29,287 nucleotides of DNA from an uncultured Porphyromonadaceae bacterium (GCA_900548875.1 URMA01000034.1:1-29287), one strand, 5' to 3'. Shown: positions 1 to 9,162, numbered from the stretch's first letter. Translations and numbers: made by a program. Notes: generated from the sequence alone by a model not told the origin.

Positions 1-99
1 AGACTGTCTAAAATTTATGCTTGATTGAAAATCCCTCAGATTTTTACGTTGACCCGTTTCGACTTTGGGGCTGCGCTGCATAGAAAAGATACTAAAAAC

Positions 100-132
100 A
101 AAAAATCCCTACAGTCGTTGTCTGTAAGGATT
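100..132 (-). terminator. Hairpin terminator after tRNA-Leu
   Basis: On the minus strand the arms at 122-132 and 104-114 pair over 11 positions with one mismatch around a 7-nt loop. They are followed by a run of T (complement of 100-105). The hairpin lies just downstream of the minus-strand tRNA-Leu, as expected for its intrinsic terminator. Confidence 0.7.
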
Positions 133-138
133 ATCGAG

Positions 139-222
139 TACCCAGAGCCGGGATCGAACCGGCATGGATGTTACTCCACTGGTGTTTGAGACCAGCGCGT
201 CTACCAATTCCGCCATCTGGGC
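139..222 (-). tRNA. tRNA-Leu (anticodon CAA)
   Basis: Read on the minus strand this folds as a class II (long variable arm) tRNA. The 7-bp acceptor stem is GCCCAGA/TCTGGGT, the anticodon stem is CTGGT/ACCAG with loop CTCAAAC (anticodon CAA), and the T-loop has the GGTTCGATCCC pattern. The 3' CCA is not encoded, which is common in Bacteroidetes. The discriminator base is A at 139. The promoter at 254-285 and the hairpin at 100-132 make it a single-gene unit. Confidence 0.95.
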
Positions 223-253
223 CTTTGCATTAGCTTGTTTGCTTTTGCGATTG

Positions 254-285
254 CAAAGGTAATACAGGTTTTTATTCTGTGCAAA
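254..285 (-). promoter_or_regulatory. Promoter of tRNA-Leu
   Basis: The minus strand carries TTTG (complement of 282-285), a 20-bp spacer and TACCTTTG (complement of 254-261). This matches the Bacteroidetes primary sigma pattern TTTG-N19/20-TAnnTTTG. It places the transcription start about 25 nt before the tRNA 5' end. Confidence 0.8.
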
Positions 286-473
286 TTTTTCTGCAACTTT
301 TTGTGAACGCCGTTGTACTTCGTAGTACAAGCCACTATATTACAAGCATTTACAATCTCCTATTTTTAACACTTTATCATTCGACTTCACAACCAACCTC
401 TCCCGTCAGGGGCAATTATCATTTTACCCCATAGATTTCCATGCAGAATAACCTCACATCTATTTCTTTTTTA

Positions 474-481
474 TAACTTTG
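474..481 (+). promoter_or_regulatory. -7 element upstream of ybjQ-like gene
   Basis: TAACTTTG, a perfect TAnnTTTG element, sits 26 nt ahead of the start codon at 508. No good -33 TTTG is visible at the expected distance. The stretch from 286 to 473 holds no gene I can support. Confidence 0.6.
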
Positions 482-507
482 AACTGCACATATAAATTAA
501 TCAAAAC

Positions 508-864
508 ATGCTGATAACAACAACATCGACACTCCAGGACATTAAGATTACCCGATATTTGGGTGTGGTTTCCGGCGAAACGATTATCGGAGCCAACATT
601 TTCAAGGATTTTTTGGCAAATATCCGCGACATTGTCGGCGGACGCGCCGAATCATACGAACGAGTATTGCGTGAAGCGAAAGAGCAGGCCATGGCTGAAA
701 TGGAACAGAGAGCCACACAAATGGGAGCAAACGCCATCATAGGCGTTGACCTCGATTATGAAACAGTGGGTGATTCCGGAAGCATGCTGATGGTGACAAC
801 AGCCGGAACAGCCGTCATCATCGAATATCCGCAATCGACTACCCCGCCGCCATTCACCCGCTGA
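508..864 (+). CDS. YbjQ/UPF0145 family protein
   Basis: A 118-aa protein of the YbjQ (UPF0145, 'heavy-metal-binding domain') family. It shows the typical N-terminal LGVVSGETIIGANIFKDF stretch, a central helix rich in Glu/Ala/Met (about residues 45-72), and the GANAIIGVDLDYE stretch near residues 73-87, with length close to family members. These proteins form small pentamer-like assemblies; their cellular role is not established. The start at 508 fits a -7 element 26 nt upstream. It is monocistronic, closed by the hairpin at 915-945. The last ten residues are a Pro/Thr-rich tail outside the core domain. Confidence 0.85.
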   Translation: MLITTTSTLQDIKITRYLGVVSGETIIGANIFKDFLANIRDIVGGRAESYERVLREAKEQAMAEMEQRATQMGANAIIGVDLDYETVGDSGSMLMVTTAGTAVIIEYPQSTTPPPFTR

Positions 865-914
865 CAACGGGTCGGCCAATGGCAGGCAAAGCCTTCATCA
901 AGGAGATAAAAACG

Positions 915-945
915 AAAAAAGGAACCCGAAAGGATTCCTTTTTTT
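915..945. terminator. Bidirectional hairpin terminator
   Basis: GGAA at 921-924 pairs with TTCC at 935-938. The stem is extended by six A (915-920) against T (939-944), so there is a T-run on either strand. It can end the ybjQ-like transcript on plus and the tRNA-Asn transcript on minus. Confidence 0.75.
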
Positions 946-950
946 CGTCG

Positions 951-1024
951 CGCTTCAAGATGGGCTTGAACCAACGACCCCCTGATTAACAGTCAGGTGC
1001 TCTAACCAACTGAGCTACTGAAGC
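951..1024 (-). tRNA. tRNA-Asn (anticodon GTT)
   Basis: On the minus strand it has acceptor GCTTCAG/TTGAAGC, D-stem GCTC/GAGC, anticodon stem CCTGA/TCAGG with loop CTGTTAA (anticodon GTT), and T-loop TTCAAGC. The discriminator is G. CCA is not encoded. One T-stem position (second pair) is a T-T mismatch, but the overall cloverleaf is sound. Confidence 0.95.
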
Positions 1025-1048
1025 AGTCGCTTTTCTTATTTAGCGATG

Positions 1049-1079
1049 CAAAATTAGGCGCAATTTTTCAATTATGCAA
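1049..1079 (-). promoter_or_regulatory. Promoter of tRNA-Asn
   Basis: The minus strand has TTG (complement of 1077-1079), 20 bp, then TAATTTTG (complement of 1049-1056). This fits the Bacteroidetes consensus and lies 25 nt before the tRNA 5' end. Confidence 0.75.
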
Positions 1080-1224
1080 CATTATTCTCCAAAAAAATTC
1101 CATATTTTTATAAATATCTAATTATCAACTTATAGCAGAGCACTTTATTTCACCCCGACTGCATTTTTCATGCAATACAAGCCCCAGCCCGGTAGCGAAT
1201 TAACGCATTTTTAGTATAAAAACA

Positions 1225-1255
1225 ATGCAAAATTCAACAAATAGCCGTACTTTAG
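1225..1255 (+). promoter_or_regulatory. Weak candidate promoter of S41 protease gene
   Basis: TACTTTAG at 1248-1255 matches seven of eight positions of TAnnTTTG, with ATG at 1225-1227 standing in for TTG 20 bp upstream. It is 34 nt from the start codon at 1290. Both elements deviate, so this is tentative. Confidence 0.4.
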
Positions 1256-1289
1256 CAGTCAATAATTTCTGAATTTTAGAAAACGCTAT

Positions 1290-2972
1290 ATGAACAAGAA
1301 TTCAAAATTGTGGATTGCAGTGGCCATTATCGCCATTGTAGCCCCCTGCCTGATTGGTGCTGCGACGGGAAACGACAAAGACAACAAATCCTCCATCTCG
1401 CGCAACCTTCTTATATTCAATTCGCTATACAAGGAACTGGCCATGTCGTATGTTGACACGATCAACCCCGATAAAAACATTACGACCGCCATCAACTACA
1501 TGCTTCAGGAACTCGACCCCTACACTGAATACATCAAAGCGGAGGACAGCGAGGACTTCATGAAGATTTCTACGGGCGAATATGGCGGAATCGGCTCCTA
1601 TATCATGCAGACGAAAAACGACGGAGTGCTGATTTCCGAACCGTTTGAAGGCAGCCCGGCTGCGTTGGCAGGACTTCGCCCCGGCGACCGCATTCTGAAA
1701 ATCAACGACGACACGACAACTACCTGGAACAGCTCGCAGGTCAGCGAAAAGCTGAAGGGCATGGCCAACACTACGGTCCGCGTCGTTGTCGACCGTCCCT
1801 ACGTGAGCGACAGCATCCTCACTTTTGAAATTACCCGAAAGAAAATCCAAGTGCCGTCCGTGTCCTACTACAAGGCTCTCGACGGAGGCATCGGCTATAT
1901 CCAGCTCACCACTTTCAACGACAATTCGCCGGAAGAAGTGAAAACCGCCCTGCTTGAGCTGAAAAAGAACCCGAATGTCCACACCATCGTGCTCGACCTT
2001 CGCAGCAACGGCGGCGGCGTGCTGGAAAGCGCCATTAAAATCGTCAACCTGTTCGTGTCGAAAAACACGGAAGTGCTCCGCACGAAAGGCCGTCTGAAAC
2101 AAAGCGAAAAAGTATATAAAACGACACAGAAGCCCGTCGACGAAAACATTCCTCTCGTCGTGCTTATTGACGGTGCATCGGCTTCCGCATCTGAAATCGT
2201 TTCCGGTTCGCTTCAGGATCTCGACCGTGCCGTCATTATCGGTTCCCGTTCCTACGGCAAGGGACTGGTACAGTCGACACGCAGTCTGCCTTACGACAAC
2301 CTGCTGAAACTGACCATCGCCAAATACTACATTCCGAGCGGACGCCTTATCCAGGCCATCGACTACTCTCACCGCAATCCTGACGGAAGCGTGGCCCGCA
2401 CGCCCGACAGCCTGACACACGTGTTCCACACGGCCCACGGACGTGAAGTGCGCGACGGAGGCGGCATCACACCGGACATCAAGGTGGAATACGGCGATGT
2501 CAACCGACTTACCTACAATATCGTTCGCGACAATTGGGCATTCAACTTCGCCAACAAATACGCAGCCGAACATCCGACTTGCGTTCCGGCTGAAGAATTT
2601 ACCGTCAGCGACAGTCTGTTCAACGAATTCAAGAAGTTCATCGACCCCGACAAATTCGAATATGACAAAGTATGCGAAGACGGACTCAAGAAACTGCGCG
2701 AAACGGCAAAAACCGAAGGCTATATGAACGACTCGACAAAGGCGGCGTTCGACGCGCTGGAGAAACTGCTCAAGCACAACCTGGAACAGGACCTCAACAA
2801 CAACCGCAAAGATATTGAGGAAATCATGGCGACAGAAATTCTCAGCCGATACTATTATCAAAAAGGACGCATCATCGAGTCATTGAAACATGACCCGGCC
2901 ATGGACACTGTCAGAGCGCTCATTGCCGACCCGGAACGCTACAAGGCAATCCTCCGTCCGCAAAAGAAATAG
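1290..2972 (+). CDS. S41 family C-terminal processing peptidase (CtpA/Prc-like)
   Basis: A 560-aa serine protease. An N-terminal hydrophobic segment (about residues 7-24) is a signal peptide or anchor, so the enzyme acts in the periplasm. A PDZ domain follows (about 95-175; GGIGSY start, LRPGDRILKIND core). The S41 catalytic domain (about 190-400) holds the DLRSNGGG loop, DGASASASE with candidate nucleophile Ser299, and SYGKG with general base Lys324. The 25-residue Ser-Lys spacing matches the Prc/D1-protease dyad (Ser430/Lys455 in Prc). The C-terminal ~150 residues are a helical extension typical of Bacteroidetes members. The family trims or degrades envelope proteins from their C-termini; the substrate here is unknown. 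It is transcribed alone, with a hairpin terminator 25 nt downstream. Confidence 0.93.
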   Translation: MNKNSKLWIAVAIIAIVAPCLIGAATGNDKDNKSSISRNLLIFNSLYKELAMSYVDTINPDKNITTAINYMLQELDPYTEYIKAEDSEDFMKISTGEYGGIGSYIMQTKNDGVLISEPFEGSPAALAGLRPGDRILKINDDTTTTWNSSQVSEKLKGMANTTVRVVVDRPYVSDSILTFEITRKKIQVPSVSYYKALDGGIGYIQLTTFNDNSPEEVKTALLELKKNPNVHTIVLDLRSNGGGVLESAIKIVNLFVSKNTEVLRTKGRLKQSEKVYKTTQKPVDENIPLVVLIDGASASASEIVSGSLQDLDRAVIIGSRSYGKGLVQSTRSLPYDNLLKLTIAKYYIPSGRLIQAIDYSHRNPDGSVARTPDSLTHVFHTAHGREVRDGGGITPDIKVEYGDVNRLTYNIVRDNWAFNFANKYAAEHPTCVPAEEFTVSDSLFNEFKKFIDPDKFEYDKVCEDGLKKLRETAKTEGYMNDSTKAAFDALEKLLKHNLEQDLNNNRKDIEEIMATEILSRYYYQKGRIIESLKHDPAMDTVRALIADPERYKAILRPQKK

Positions 2973-2996
2973 GACCGAGAGACGCAAATATCCCAT

Positions 2997-3031
2997 AAAT
3001 GCCGCATGGCCGACGCCATACGGCATTTTTT
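2997..3031 (+). terminator. Terminator of S41 protease gene
   Basis: Arms 2997-3010 and 3015-3028 pair over 14 positions with one mismatch and a 4-nt loop. They are followed by T residues, forming a strong intrinsic terminator 25 nt after the stop codon. Confidence 0.9.
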
Positions 3032-3076
3032 ATTGGAATAAAGCTGATTAGCACTACCTATGTCAATTATTATTCG

Positions 3077-3084
3077 TACCTTTA
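3077..3084 (+). promoter_or_regulatory. Candidate -7 element of TonB-dependent receptor gene
   Basis: TACCTTTA differs from TAnnTTTG only at the last base and lies 21 nt before the start at 3106. No convincing -33 element was found. Confidence 0.35.
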
Positions 3085-3105
3085 GGGGTTACAAAAATTT
3101 GGCTT

Positions 3106-5463
3106 ATGAAAAATCTTTTCACTTTACTATTGTTGTTTCTATCAGCCACTATCGCCCATGCACAGACGACAGGTACAGTAAAAGGACAAGTGTTGGAAAT
3201 GGGTTCCAACACGCCGGTCGCCAATGCCGAAATCACACTGCTCGGCTCCAATCTGACGACACAAACCGATTCGCTCGGCAGATATGAATTCAACGGTGTC
3301 GCCGTCGGCTACAACATCATGCAGGCCGAAGCTTCCGGATACATTCCCCGCATCACGGAATCGTTCCCGGTGTCAACAGCCGCGCCGGCCATTATCGACA
3401 TCCAACTGCAGCCGACGACAAAAAATCTGGAAGAAGTGACCGTCACCGCTTCTCCCTACCGCATATCTCTCGACGCTCCCGTATCCTTGCTCCGCATCGG
3501 CACACAGGAAATCGATCTGACTCCGGGAGCCAACCGCGACATCTCGAAAGTGCTGCAGTCAATGCCGGGCGTGCTCTCCGTCAGCAACTCCAACCGCAAC
3601 GACCTGCTGGTGCGCGGCGGTAGTGCCAACGAAAACCGCTACTACATTGACGGTATCGAAATTCCCGTACTCAACCACTTTGCCGTGCAGGGTGGTTCCG
3701 GCGGAAACGCTTCGCTCGTCAACACCGAACTGCTGCAATCCACCAATTTCTACACTTCCGCTTTCCCCGTCAGCTATGCACCGGGATTGAGTTCCGTCAT
3801 GGCAATGGAAATGCAGGAAGGAAACCGCGAACGCTTCCACGGCAAACTGATTGTGGGCTTCACCGATGCCGGACTGCACATCAACACGCCGCTTTCGAAA
3901 GAAGGGAAGACACGCATGACGGCTTCGTGGCGTACCAGCTATCTGAGCATGCTGTTCACGCTGCTCAAACTGCCGTTCCTGCCCACCTATAACGACTACC
4001 AGTTTAAGGTGACCACCGACCTGACCGACAAAGACAAAATCTTCGTTCTCGGGTTGGGGTCTCTCGACAACAACCGGCTCAACACAAATGCACAGGACCT
4101 GCCCGCTGCACGTGAATACATTCTCGGCTATCTGCCCAACAACGACCAGACAAGTTTCGTAGGAGGTATCGGCTACGAACACCTCTTCACCTTCGGACGT
4201 CTGCGTGCCACGGCCAGCGGCGACTACCTCTACAACCGCCTGTACAAATATGCCGACAACAACGAACAGCAACCCCTGCTCTTCGACATCAAGGACAGAG
4301 AAACGAATTTCCGCACGAACCTCAACATGGAATGGTTTGATGTAAACGGATTCAAATTCATTGCCGGCGTATCGGGAGGAGCAGCTTTCAGTTCCAACGT
4401 GCATTTCGGAAGATATGCCTTCTACGGAAGCGTCAACCGACGATTTTTCGATGAACGGCTTTCCGCCAGCTTCTCTCTGCGCGCCGACGGTATGACCTAT
4501 TCCCAACATACGAGCAATCCGCTGCGCCAACTGTCGCCGCGCCTCAACCTTTCGGCACGAGCCACCGACAAGCTGACCGTTTCGGCCAGTGTGGCACGCT
4601 ACTACCAGGAACCGACCATGACGCTTCTCGACTACAGCGGCAATGATATCGAAGGCTACCGCCAGACCGACGGACTGCGCTATTCCGCCGTCAACCACTA
4701 TGTGGCCGGCGTATCGTTCACGCCTACCAGCATGACCGTCATCAACGCCGAAGGATTTTTCAAGGACTACTCCCAACTCCCGTTGTCGCTGCTCGACGGA
4801 ATGCCCGTCACCACCTCCGACTTTTCCGACTACATCATCGGCGACGTGCCGGCACGCTCCCTCGGAAAAGGTCACAGCTACGGCGTGGAACTCTCATGGC
4901 GACACATGAATCTATGGAACACGACCATCAACATGGCCTACACTTTCGTACGCTCCTTGCTGCAATGCACCGACGCACAACTAAATCCAACCGGAGGCTA
5001 CTGGAGTTCGCCGTGGGACGTGCGCCACATCATTACGCTCACGGCCATTCACCGCTTCAACCGCCACTGGACACTCGGAGCCAAATGGCAATTTTCGGGC
5101 GGACTACCCTACACGCCCTACGACTTGGAGAAAACCTCGCTCATCGAAGCATGGGAACAACGCCACCGCCCCTACACCGACAATGCCCGATTCAACGAAA
5201 AACGCAACCCGGCCTATCATCAGCTCGACTTGCGTATCGACAAGACATGGTATTTCAAAAACTGGAGAATCGGGGGATACATCGATGTACAGAATGTATA
5301 TGACTTCAGCGTAAAAGGTCAGGACCTACTGACTCCGGCCACCGACGAGAACGGAAAGAATCTGGTGGATGCTGATAATCCTGGACACTATGTCATGAAG
5401 CACATCGAACACGACCTTGGCGGTACCATCCTTCCGACGATAGGCATCACGGTTGAGTTTTAA
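3106..5463 (+). CDS. TonB-dependent outer-membrane receptor
   Basis: A 785-aa outer-membrane transporter. Residues 1-20 are a signal peptide ending AHAQ. Residues ~22-107 are a carboxypeptidase-regulatory-like beta-sandwich (GTVKGQVLE... LGRYEFNGV), common at the N-terminus of Bacteroidetes receptors. Residues ~115-240 are the plug (DLLVRGGSANENRYYIDGIE). The rest is a beta-barrel with alternating aromatic strands, ending in Phe (ITVEF) as BAM substrates do. No SusD-like lipoprotein gene is adjacent, so this is not a standard SusCD glycan pair. At 785 aa it is shorter than SusC proteins, closer to metal/siderophore or vitamin receptors; the ligand cannot be read from sequence. Its 3' end overlaps the convergent AraC-type gene by 17 bp. 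Confidence 0.9.
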   Translation: MKNLFTLLLLFLSATIAHAQTTGTVKGQVLEMGSNTPVANAEITLLGSNLTTQTDSLGRYEFNGVAVGYNIMQAEASGYIPRITESFPVSTAAPAIIDIQLQPTTKNLEEVTVTASPYRISLDAPVSLLRIGTQEIDLTPGANRDISKVLQSMPGVLSVSNSNRNDLLVRGGSANENRYYIDGIEIPVLNHFAVQGGSGGNASLVNTELLQSTNFYTSAFPVSYAPGLSSVMAMEMQEGNRERFHGKLIVGFTDAGLHINTPLSKEGKTRMTASWRTSYLSMLFTLLKLPFLPTYNDYQFKVTTDLTDKDKIFVLGLGSLDNNRLNTNAQDLPAAREYILGYLPNNDQTSFVGGIGYEHLFTFGRLRATASGDYLYNRLYKYADNNEQQPLLFDIKDRETNFRTNLNMEWFDVNGFKFIAGVSGGAAFSSNVHFGRYAFYGSVNRRFFDERLSASFSLRADGMTYSQHTSNPLRQLSPRLNLSARATDKLTVSASVARYYQEPTMTLLDYSGNDIEGYRQTDGLRYSAVNHYVAGVSFTPTSMTVINAEGFFKDYSQLPLSLLDGMPVTTSDFSDYIIGDVPARSLGKGHSYGVELSWRHMNLWNTTINMAYTFVRSLLQCTDAQLNPTGGYWSSPWDVRHIITLTAIHRFNRHWTLGAKWQFSGGLPYTPYDLEKTSLIEAWEQRHRPYTDNARFNEKRNPAYHQLDLRIDKTWYFKNWRIGGYIDVQNVYDFSVKGQDLLTPATDENGKNLVDADNPGHYVMKHIEHDLGGTILPTIGITVEF

Positions 5464-6331
5464 TGCTGTTGCGGTACTGCTGGGGCGACATGCCCATCTG
5501 CTTGCGGAAGAACGTGCCGAAATAGGAGGCATTCGGGAAATTCAGCATATCGGAAATTTCCTGCACGGTCATCTGCGTATTGTTGAGCAGCGACATGCTC
5601 TTGCGCATGATGGCCTTGAACACCAGTTCTTGCACCGTATAGCCGCTGACCGATTTTGAAAGCGCCGACAGATATTTCGGCGACAGGCAAAGCTTGTCGG
5701 CATAGAACTCCACGCCGCGTTCCTGCATGAAATGGCGATCAATCAGCTCAATCAGTTTCATGAACACTTCATGCTTGTGCCCTACACTATTCTGCTGCGC
5801 CGCCACTTTCCGGCTGTAGATGGAACAAAGCCGATGGGTCAACGCAAGCAAGAGCAACTTCCGTTCATGTTGGTTAAAAAGGCTGTCTTCCAAAAGAAGC
5901 GTACTTTCCAGCAACCGCATATAGTGGACCACCTCCTGCTCTTCGCCCGTTTTACATACATAGCAGGGCTCAGCCGACAACTGCGAGTAGGGATACATCG
6001 ACAGAACGAGATTTCCCATAATGTCGCGAATCGGTTCAACCTGATAAATCAATACACAGACTTCCAGCCCCTCTTCTTCCTTCGTCACTTCCAACGACGA
6101 ATATTCAGGCACAAAAAGCGTGTCGCCCGGCTTTGCCTTGTACTCCTTTCCGTCGAGACGAAAATCAAAGCCGCCCGACCTGCATATAATCAGTCCGATA
6201 CCGTTCACCTTATAGGCGGCGTCCTTCAGCACCGGCGGGAATGTGTGCAAAGTGCCGCCGGAGCTGCATATATAAGTCTTTGCCTCAAGGGCATCATTCA
6301 GTTGTTTCAATCTTTCGTCGTGGTTTTCCAT
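5447..6331 (-). CDS. AraC family transcriptional regulator
   Basis: A 294-aa protein. The N-terminal half resembles the AraC effector/cupin region (FDFRLDGKEYKAKPGDTLFV, about residues 55-74). The C-terminal ~100 residues are the double helix-turn-helix DNA-binding domain: FYADKLCLSPKYLSALSKS for the first HTH, and VQEISDMLNFPNASYFGTFF with a FRKQMGMSPQQYR end for the second. It is the last gene of the minus-strand run tolC-hlyD-MFS-araC, 35 nt after the MFS stop codon. It may therefore be co-transcribed with, and control, the efflux pump; this is inferred from position only. The gene end overlaps the TonB receptor gene, with no terminator visible between them. Confidence 0.92.
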   Translation of the reverse strand: MENHDERLKQLNDALEAKTYICSSGGTLHTFPPVLKDAAYKVNGIGLIICRSGGFDFRLDGKEYKAKPGDTLFVPEYSSLEVTKEEEGLEVCVLIYQVEPIRDIMGNLVLSMYPYSQLSAEPCYVCKTGEEQEVVHYMRLLESTLLLEDSLFNQHERKLLLLALTHRLCSIYSRKVAAQQNSVGHKHEVFMKLIELIDRHFMQERGVEFYADKLCLSPKYLSALSKSVSGYTVQELVFKAIMRKSMSLLNNTQMTVQEISDMLNFPNASYFGTFFRKQMGMSPQQYRNSIKTQP

Positions 6332-6366
6332 AAGCGAAAGTCCGGGGGATGTTTCCCAAACTTCCG

Positions 6367-8007
6367 CTAAGTTAGTAATTTTCGTTTAGGATACGGTATT
6401 ACCAGCACAAATATCGTGCAGGCAAGGCAGGCATAAACCGTCCAGCCAGCCAAATCCTTCACGCCGGAAAGCGTGGCCTGAACCTGCACACGGCCTTTTG
6501 CCGACATGGCAGCCATATTGACGGCCTCCGTTTTGCTCTTTCCCTGATACTGCATTCCCTGTACGGTCTGCATGAACGAGGCCGAAGCTTCGGGGTTCAG
6601 CATATCGACATCATGGGCGTAGCGGGTGACATAGTGCTGCTGGCGTTCCTGCAAGCCGTTGGCATAAAGCGACGTTCCGATAGCCGGACCCAACACCATT
6701 CGCACCGTCAGCATGATGCAAATCCATGTTGACAGATACTTGAACGGCATGCGCTGGTTGGCATAGACGGCTGTCAGGGCATACAGTATCACCATTCCCA
6801 CCGAGCGGATAATGACGGGATATTTCATCCGTTCATACAAACCGTCGGTCTGCACCTCAAAATACATGAACAGGGCCGAAAATCCGATAAACAGGAATCC
6901 CAAAGCGAACAGATACTTGAAATGCACACCCTTGTTGCGAAGCACTATTACCAGAATTACCCCAATGGCATAACCGGCCAGACACCAGTTGCCGAGCGTG
7001 GCATTCTGCCAGTTGTCGATTTTCATGCCGACTCCCGTAAACACATTCACGAGCATGGAACTGGAATTGAGAATCATCAGCAACAGGAACAGCACGATTC
7101 CTATTCTCACGGTACGCAGCTTGAAAATATCGAACAGGAAAAAGTGAGAACCACGCATCCGTTCCAGATAGATTCCCAGTACGCCGGTCAGCACGGCAAC
7201 GACTGTAGCCCAACAGACAGATGAATCGCTGTACCAGTCGAGCGTTTTCCCGTAAATCAGCACATAGACGATACACAGGAAAAACACACTGAACACCACC
7301 ACGTTGGCAAACTTGCGGAAATTAATCGGGAAACGCTGCCCGACATAGTTGTGGTAAGGCATCGTGAAGAAAACGAGCAGTATCGAAACGAGCACCATTC
7401 CCATCATGTAGTAGTACACGTACTGCCATTCGTATTCATAAGCCAGCCATGCGGTCAGCCACGTTCCCATTTGACCGAGAATCATGAAAAACAGATAAAT
7501 CATCGGCTGGCTGCTGCTCTTTTCCACATCGAGCTTGTCCCAGCCCTCTTCATCTTTCGGTTCCAGTCCCGGAGTGATGTTGCGGGTAGCCTCCATATTG
7601 AAGGCATATTTGATAAGCGTAAACAGATTGGTCATCATCAGCACCATCCGCACAAATCCCATCACAAGGCTGCAGAGAGCCAACAGGAAAATACTGTCGG
7701 TCTTCGCACAGACATAGCTCAACAGATAGAGAATCACAAACCCTGCCAGACACATCATCTTTTCGCGGCGGATGCACACCAGCCGATAGAAGAACGGAGC
7801 GAATGCAGCCATGCCGACAGAAGTGGCAAACGTGGCAAACTGGATATGTTCGGAAATGATGCCCAATCCGCCCACCATTTCTCCCACGTTGGAGGAATAG
7901 ACTCCGCCCACCGTCAGAATCGGGAGGAACAGGAAGAGGAGAATCAGAATGCCGAGCGGCTTGGGCACCCAGTTATAAAACGGATAATTTTTAGGATATG
8001 AAGCCAT
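6367..8007 (-). CDS. MFS drug efflux transporter, 14-TM (DHA2/EmrB-like)
   Basis: A 546-aa inner-membrane transporter. About 14 hydrophobic segments can be counted, beginning at LGILILLFLFLPILTVGGVY (residues ~18-37) and ending at the last TM just before a basic C-terminus (PYPKRKLLT). A hydrophilic loop (about residues 465-520) precedes the last TM. Fourteen segments and the adjacent HlyD and TolC genes point to the EmrB-type DHA2 group, which exports hydrophobic compounds by proton antiport through a tripartite pump. The start lies 11 nt after the hlyD-like stop codon, supporting translation from one mRNA. The substrate is unknown. Confidence 0.88.
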   Translation of the reverse strand: MASYPKNYPFYNWVPKPLGILILLFLFLPILTVGGVYSSNVGEMVGGLGIISEHIQFATFATSVGMAAFAPFFYRLVCIRREKMMCLAGFVILYLLSYVCAKTDSIFLLALCSLVMGFVRMVLMMTNLFTLIKYAFNMEATRNITPGLEPKDEEGWDKLDVEKSSSQPMIYLFFMILGQMGTWLTAWLAYEYEWQYVYYYMMGMVLVSILLVFFTMPYHNYVGQRFPINFRKFANVVVFSVFFLCIVYVLIYGKTLDWYSDSSVCWATVVAVLTGVLGIYLERMRGSHFFLFDIFKLRTVRIGIVLFLLLMILNSSSMLVNVFTGVGMKIDNWQNATLGNWCLAGYAIGVILVIVLRNKGVHFKYLFALGFLFIGFSALFMYFEVQTDGLYERMKYPVIIRSVGMVILYALTAVYANQRMPFKYLSTWICIMLTVRMVLGPAIGTSLYANGLQERQQHYVTRYAHDVDMLNPEASASFMQTVQGMQYQGKSKTEAVNMAAMSAKGRVQVQATLSGVKDLAGWTVYACLACTIFVLVIPYPKRKLLT

Positions 8008-8018
8008 GGTCGTTTATT

Positions 8019-9125
8019 CTACAATTTAGCCTTGACGACTGCCATCATGCCGGCAGCCAGTTTCTCGTTGTCTTCTTTGGAAAGGTTGATAAAGTCGATT
8101 CTCACCGGAATACGCTGTTGGATTTTCACAAAGTTTCCGGCTGAGTTGTCGGTCGGAACAAGCGAGTATTTCGAACCGGTAGCACCGGAAACGGCTGTGA
8201 TTTTACCTGTAAACTCCTTACCGCTGACTGCATCGACCGTAATCTTCACCTCCTGTCCTACTGACAGGTTCTCGATTTGCGTTTCCTTATAGTTGGCCAC
8301 AATCCACTTTTGAGTATCGGGGATGATATAGGTGATGGTCTGCCCGGCGTTGATGAACTGGCCTTCTTCCAGCGCACGGCGTCCGAGCTTGCCGTCGCAA
8401 GGAGCTGTCACCACCGTGTAGGAAAGGTTGAGCTTGGCCATTTCCAAAGCGGCTTCGGCACGCTGTATGGCAGCTTCCGTACTCTTGCGGCGGGTTTCCA
8501 CTTCGTTCACGCCTGAACGGGCAGCCGTTTTCTGACGTTTGGTAGCGTCGAGTTTCTTTTTCGTGGCTTCGTATTCCGTTTCTATCTGTTCGAGCTGAAT
8601 CGGAGTGGCGGCCTTGCGTTCCACCAGATTCTGATAGCGCTGGCGGTCCTTTTCCAGTTTCGACAGGCGGATTTCTATTTCAGCGATGGAAGCGTCGTAG
8701 ACAGCTGCGCTGTTCTGCGTGGTCTGCAACGTGGCATCCACAACATTTGCACCGGCAATGGCATCTTTCAGAGCGGCTTCGGCTTCCATGACACGGATGC
8801 GGTATTCGCGGTCGTCGAGAATGAGGAGCGTGTCGCCCTTATGCACATTCTGATGCTCGGTGAAACAGATTTTCTTGATGTAGCCCGAAGCCCGCAGATT
8901 GACCGGCGAAATGTACTGTTCGATTTGAGCGTCGTTGCTCACTTCAGTACTTTTGTAGTCGAAGAAAAGCAGCGCCACCTCAATCAGTCCTGCAACGATG
9001 ATGGCTACACCGCACAGGCTGACCACAATTTGCCAGCGGCGCAGTTTCTTGAGTTTCCGAGTCTTTTCTTCGCGAGAGTTAGTTGTATTGCTTGTGTTGT
9101 TTGAAGTATTGTTTGAAGTTTCCAT
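8019..9125 (-). CDS. HlyD/EmrA family periplasmic adaptor protein
   Basis: A 368-aa membrane-fusion protein. An Asn/Thr/Ser-rich cytoplasmic tail (residues 3-17) and a basic patch precede one TM (about residues 31-55). The first half-lipoyl motif (INLRASGYIKKI-like, VNLRASGYI here) lies near residue 75. A long coiled-coil hairpin (about 110-225, rich in Glu/Lys/Ala) follows, then the second half-lipoyl (VTAPCDGKLGRRALEEGQFI) and a beta-barrel domain. It links the inner-membrane MFS pump to the TolC-like channel. It is the second gene of the operon, 37 nt after the tolC-like gene. The tail-coding DNA has a short 12-bp direct repeat at about 9097-9120. Confidence 0.92.
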   Translation of the reverse strand: METSNNTSNNTSNTTNSREEKTRKLKKLRRWQIVVSLCGVAIIVAGLIEVALLFFDYKSTEVSNDAQIEQYISPVNLRASGYIKKICFTEHQNVHKGDTLLILDDREYRIRVMEAEAALKDAIAGANVVDATLQTTQNSAAVYDASIAEIEIRLSKLEKDRQRYQNLVERKAATPIQLEQIETEYEATKKKLDATKRQKTAARSGVNEVETRRKSTEAAIQRAEAALEMAKLNLSYTVVTAPCDGKLGRRALEEGQFINAGQTITYIIPDTQKWIVANYKETQIENLSVGQEVKITVDAVSGKEFTGKITAVSGATGSKYSLVPTDNSAGNFVKIQQRIPVRIDFINLSKEDNEKLAAGMMAVVKAKL

Positions 9126-9162
9126 TGTTTTTCTGTTGTTTATATAGTTTCCGTTGTTTGAT

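Noticed and set aside
28..44. AAAATC/GATTTT hairpin near the window start
   Set aside because: It is a short A/T-rich stem with no gene ending on either side in view, so it cannot be told from chance.
1425..2861. 478-codon open frame on minus opposite the S41 protease
   Set aside because: It is the mirror of a well-supported protease gene, has no domain-like composition and no promoter. It arises from the codon bias of the plus-strand gene.
3559..4875. 438-codon open frame on minus opposite the TonB-dependent receptor
   Set aside because: The plus strand carries clear plug and barrel motifs. The minus frame has no recognisable protein features.
9091..9122. Short tandem repeats at the hlyD-like 5' end as a slippage (phase-variation) tract
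   Set aside because: The units are 12 bp (whole codons) and imperfect, so copy change would not break the frame. It most likely just encodes a flexible Asn/Thr tail.
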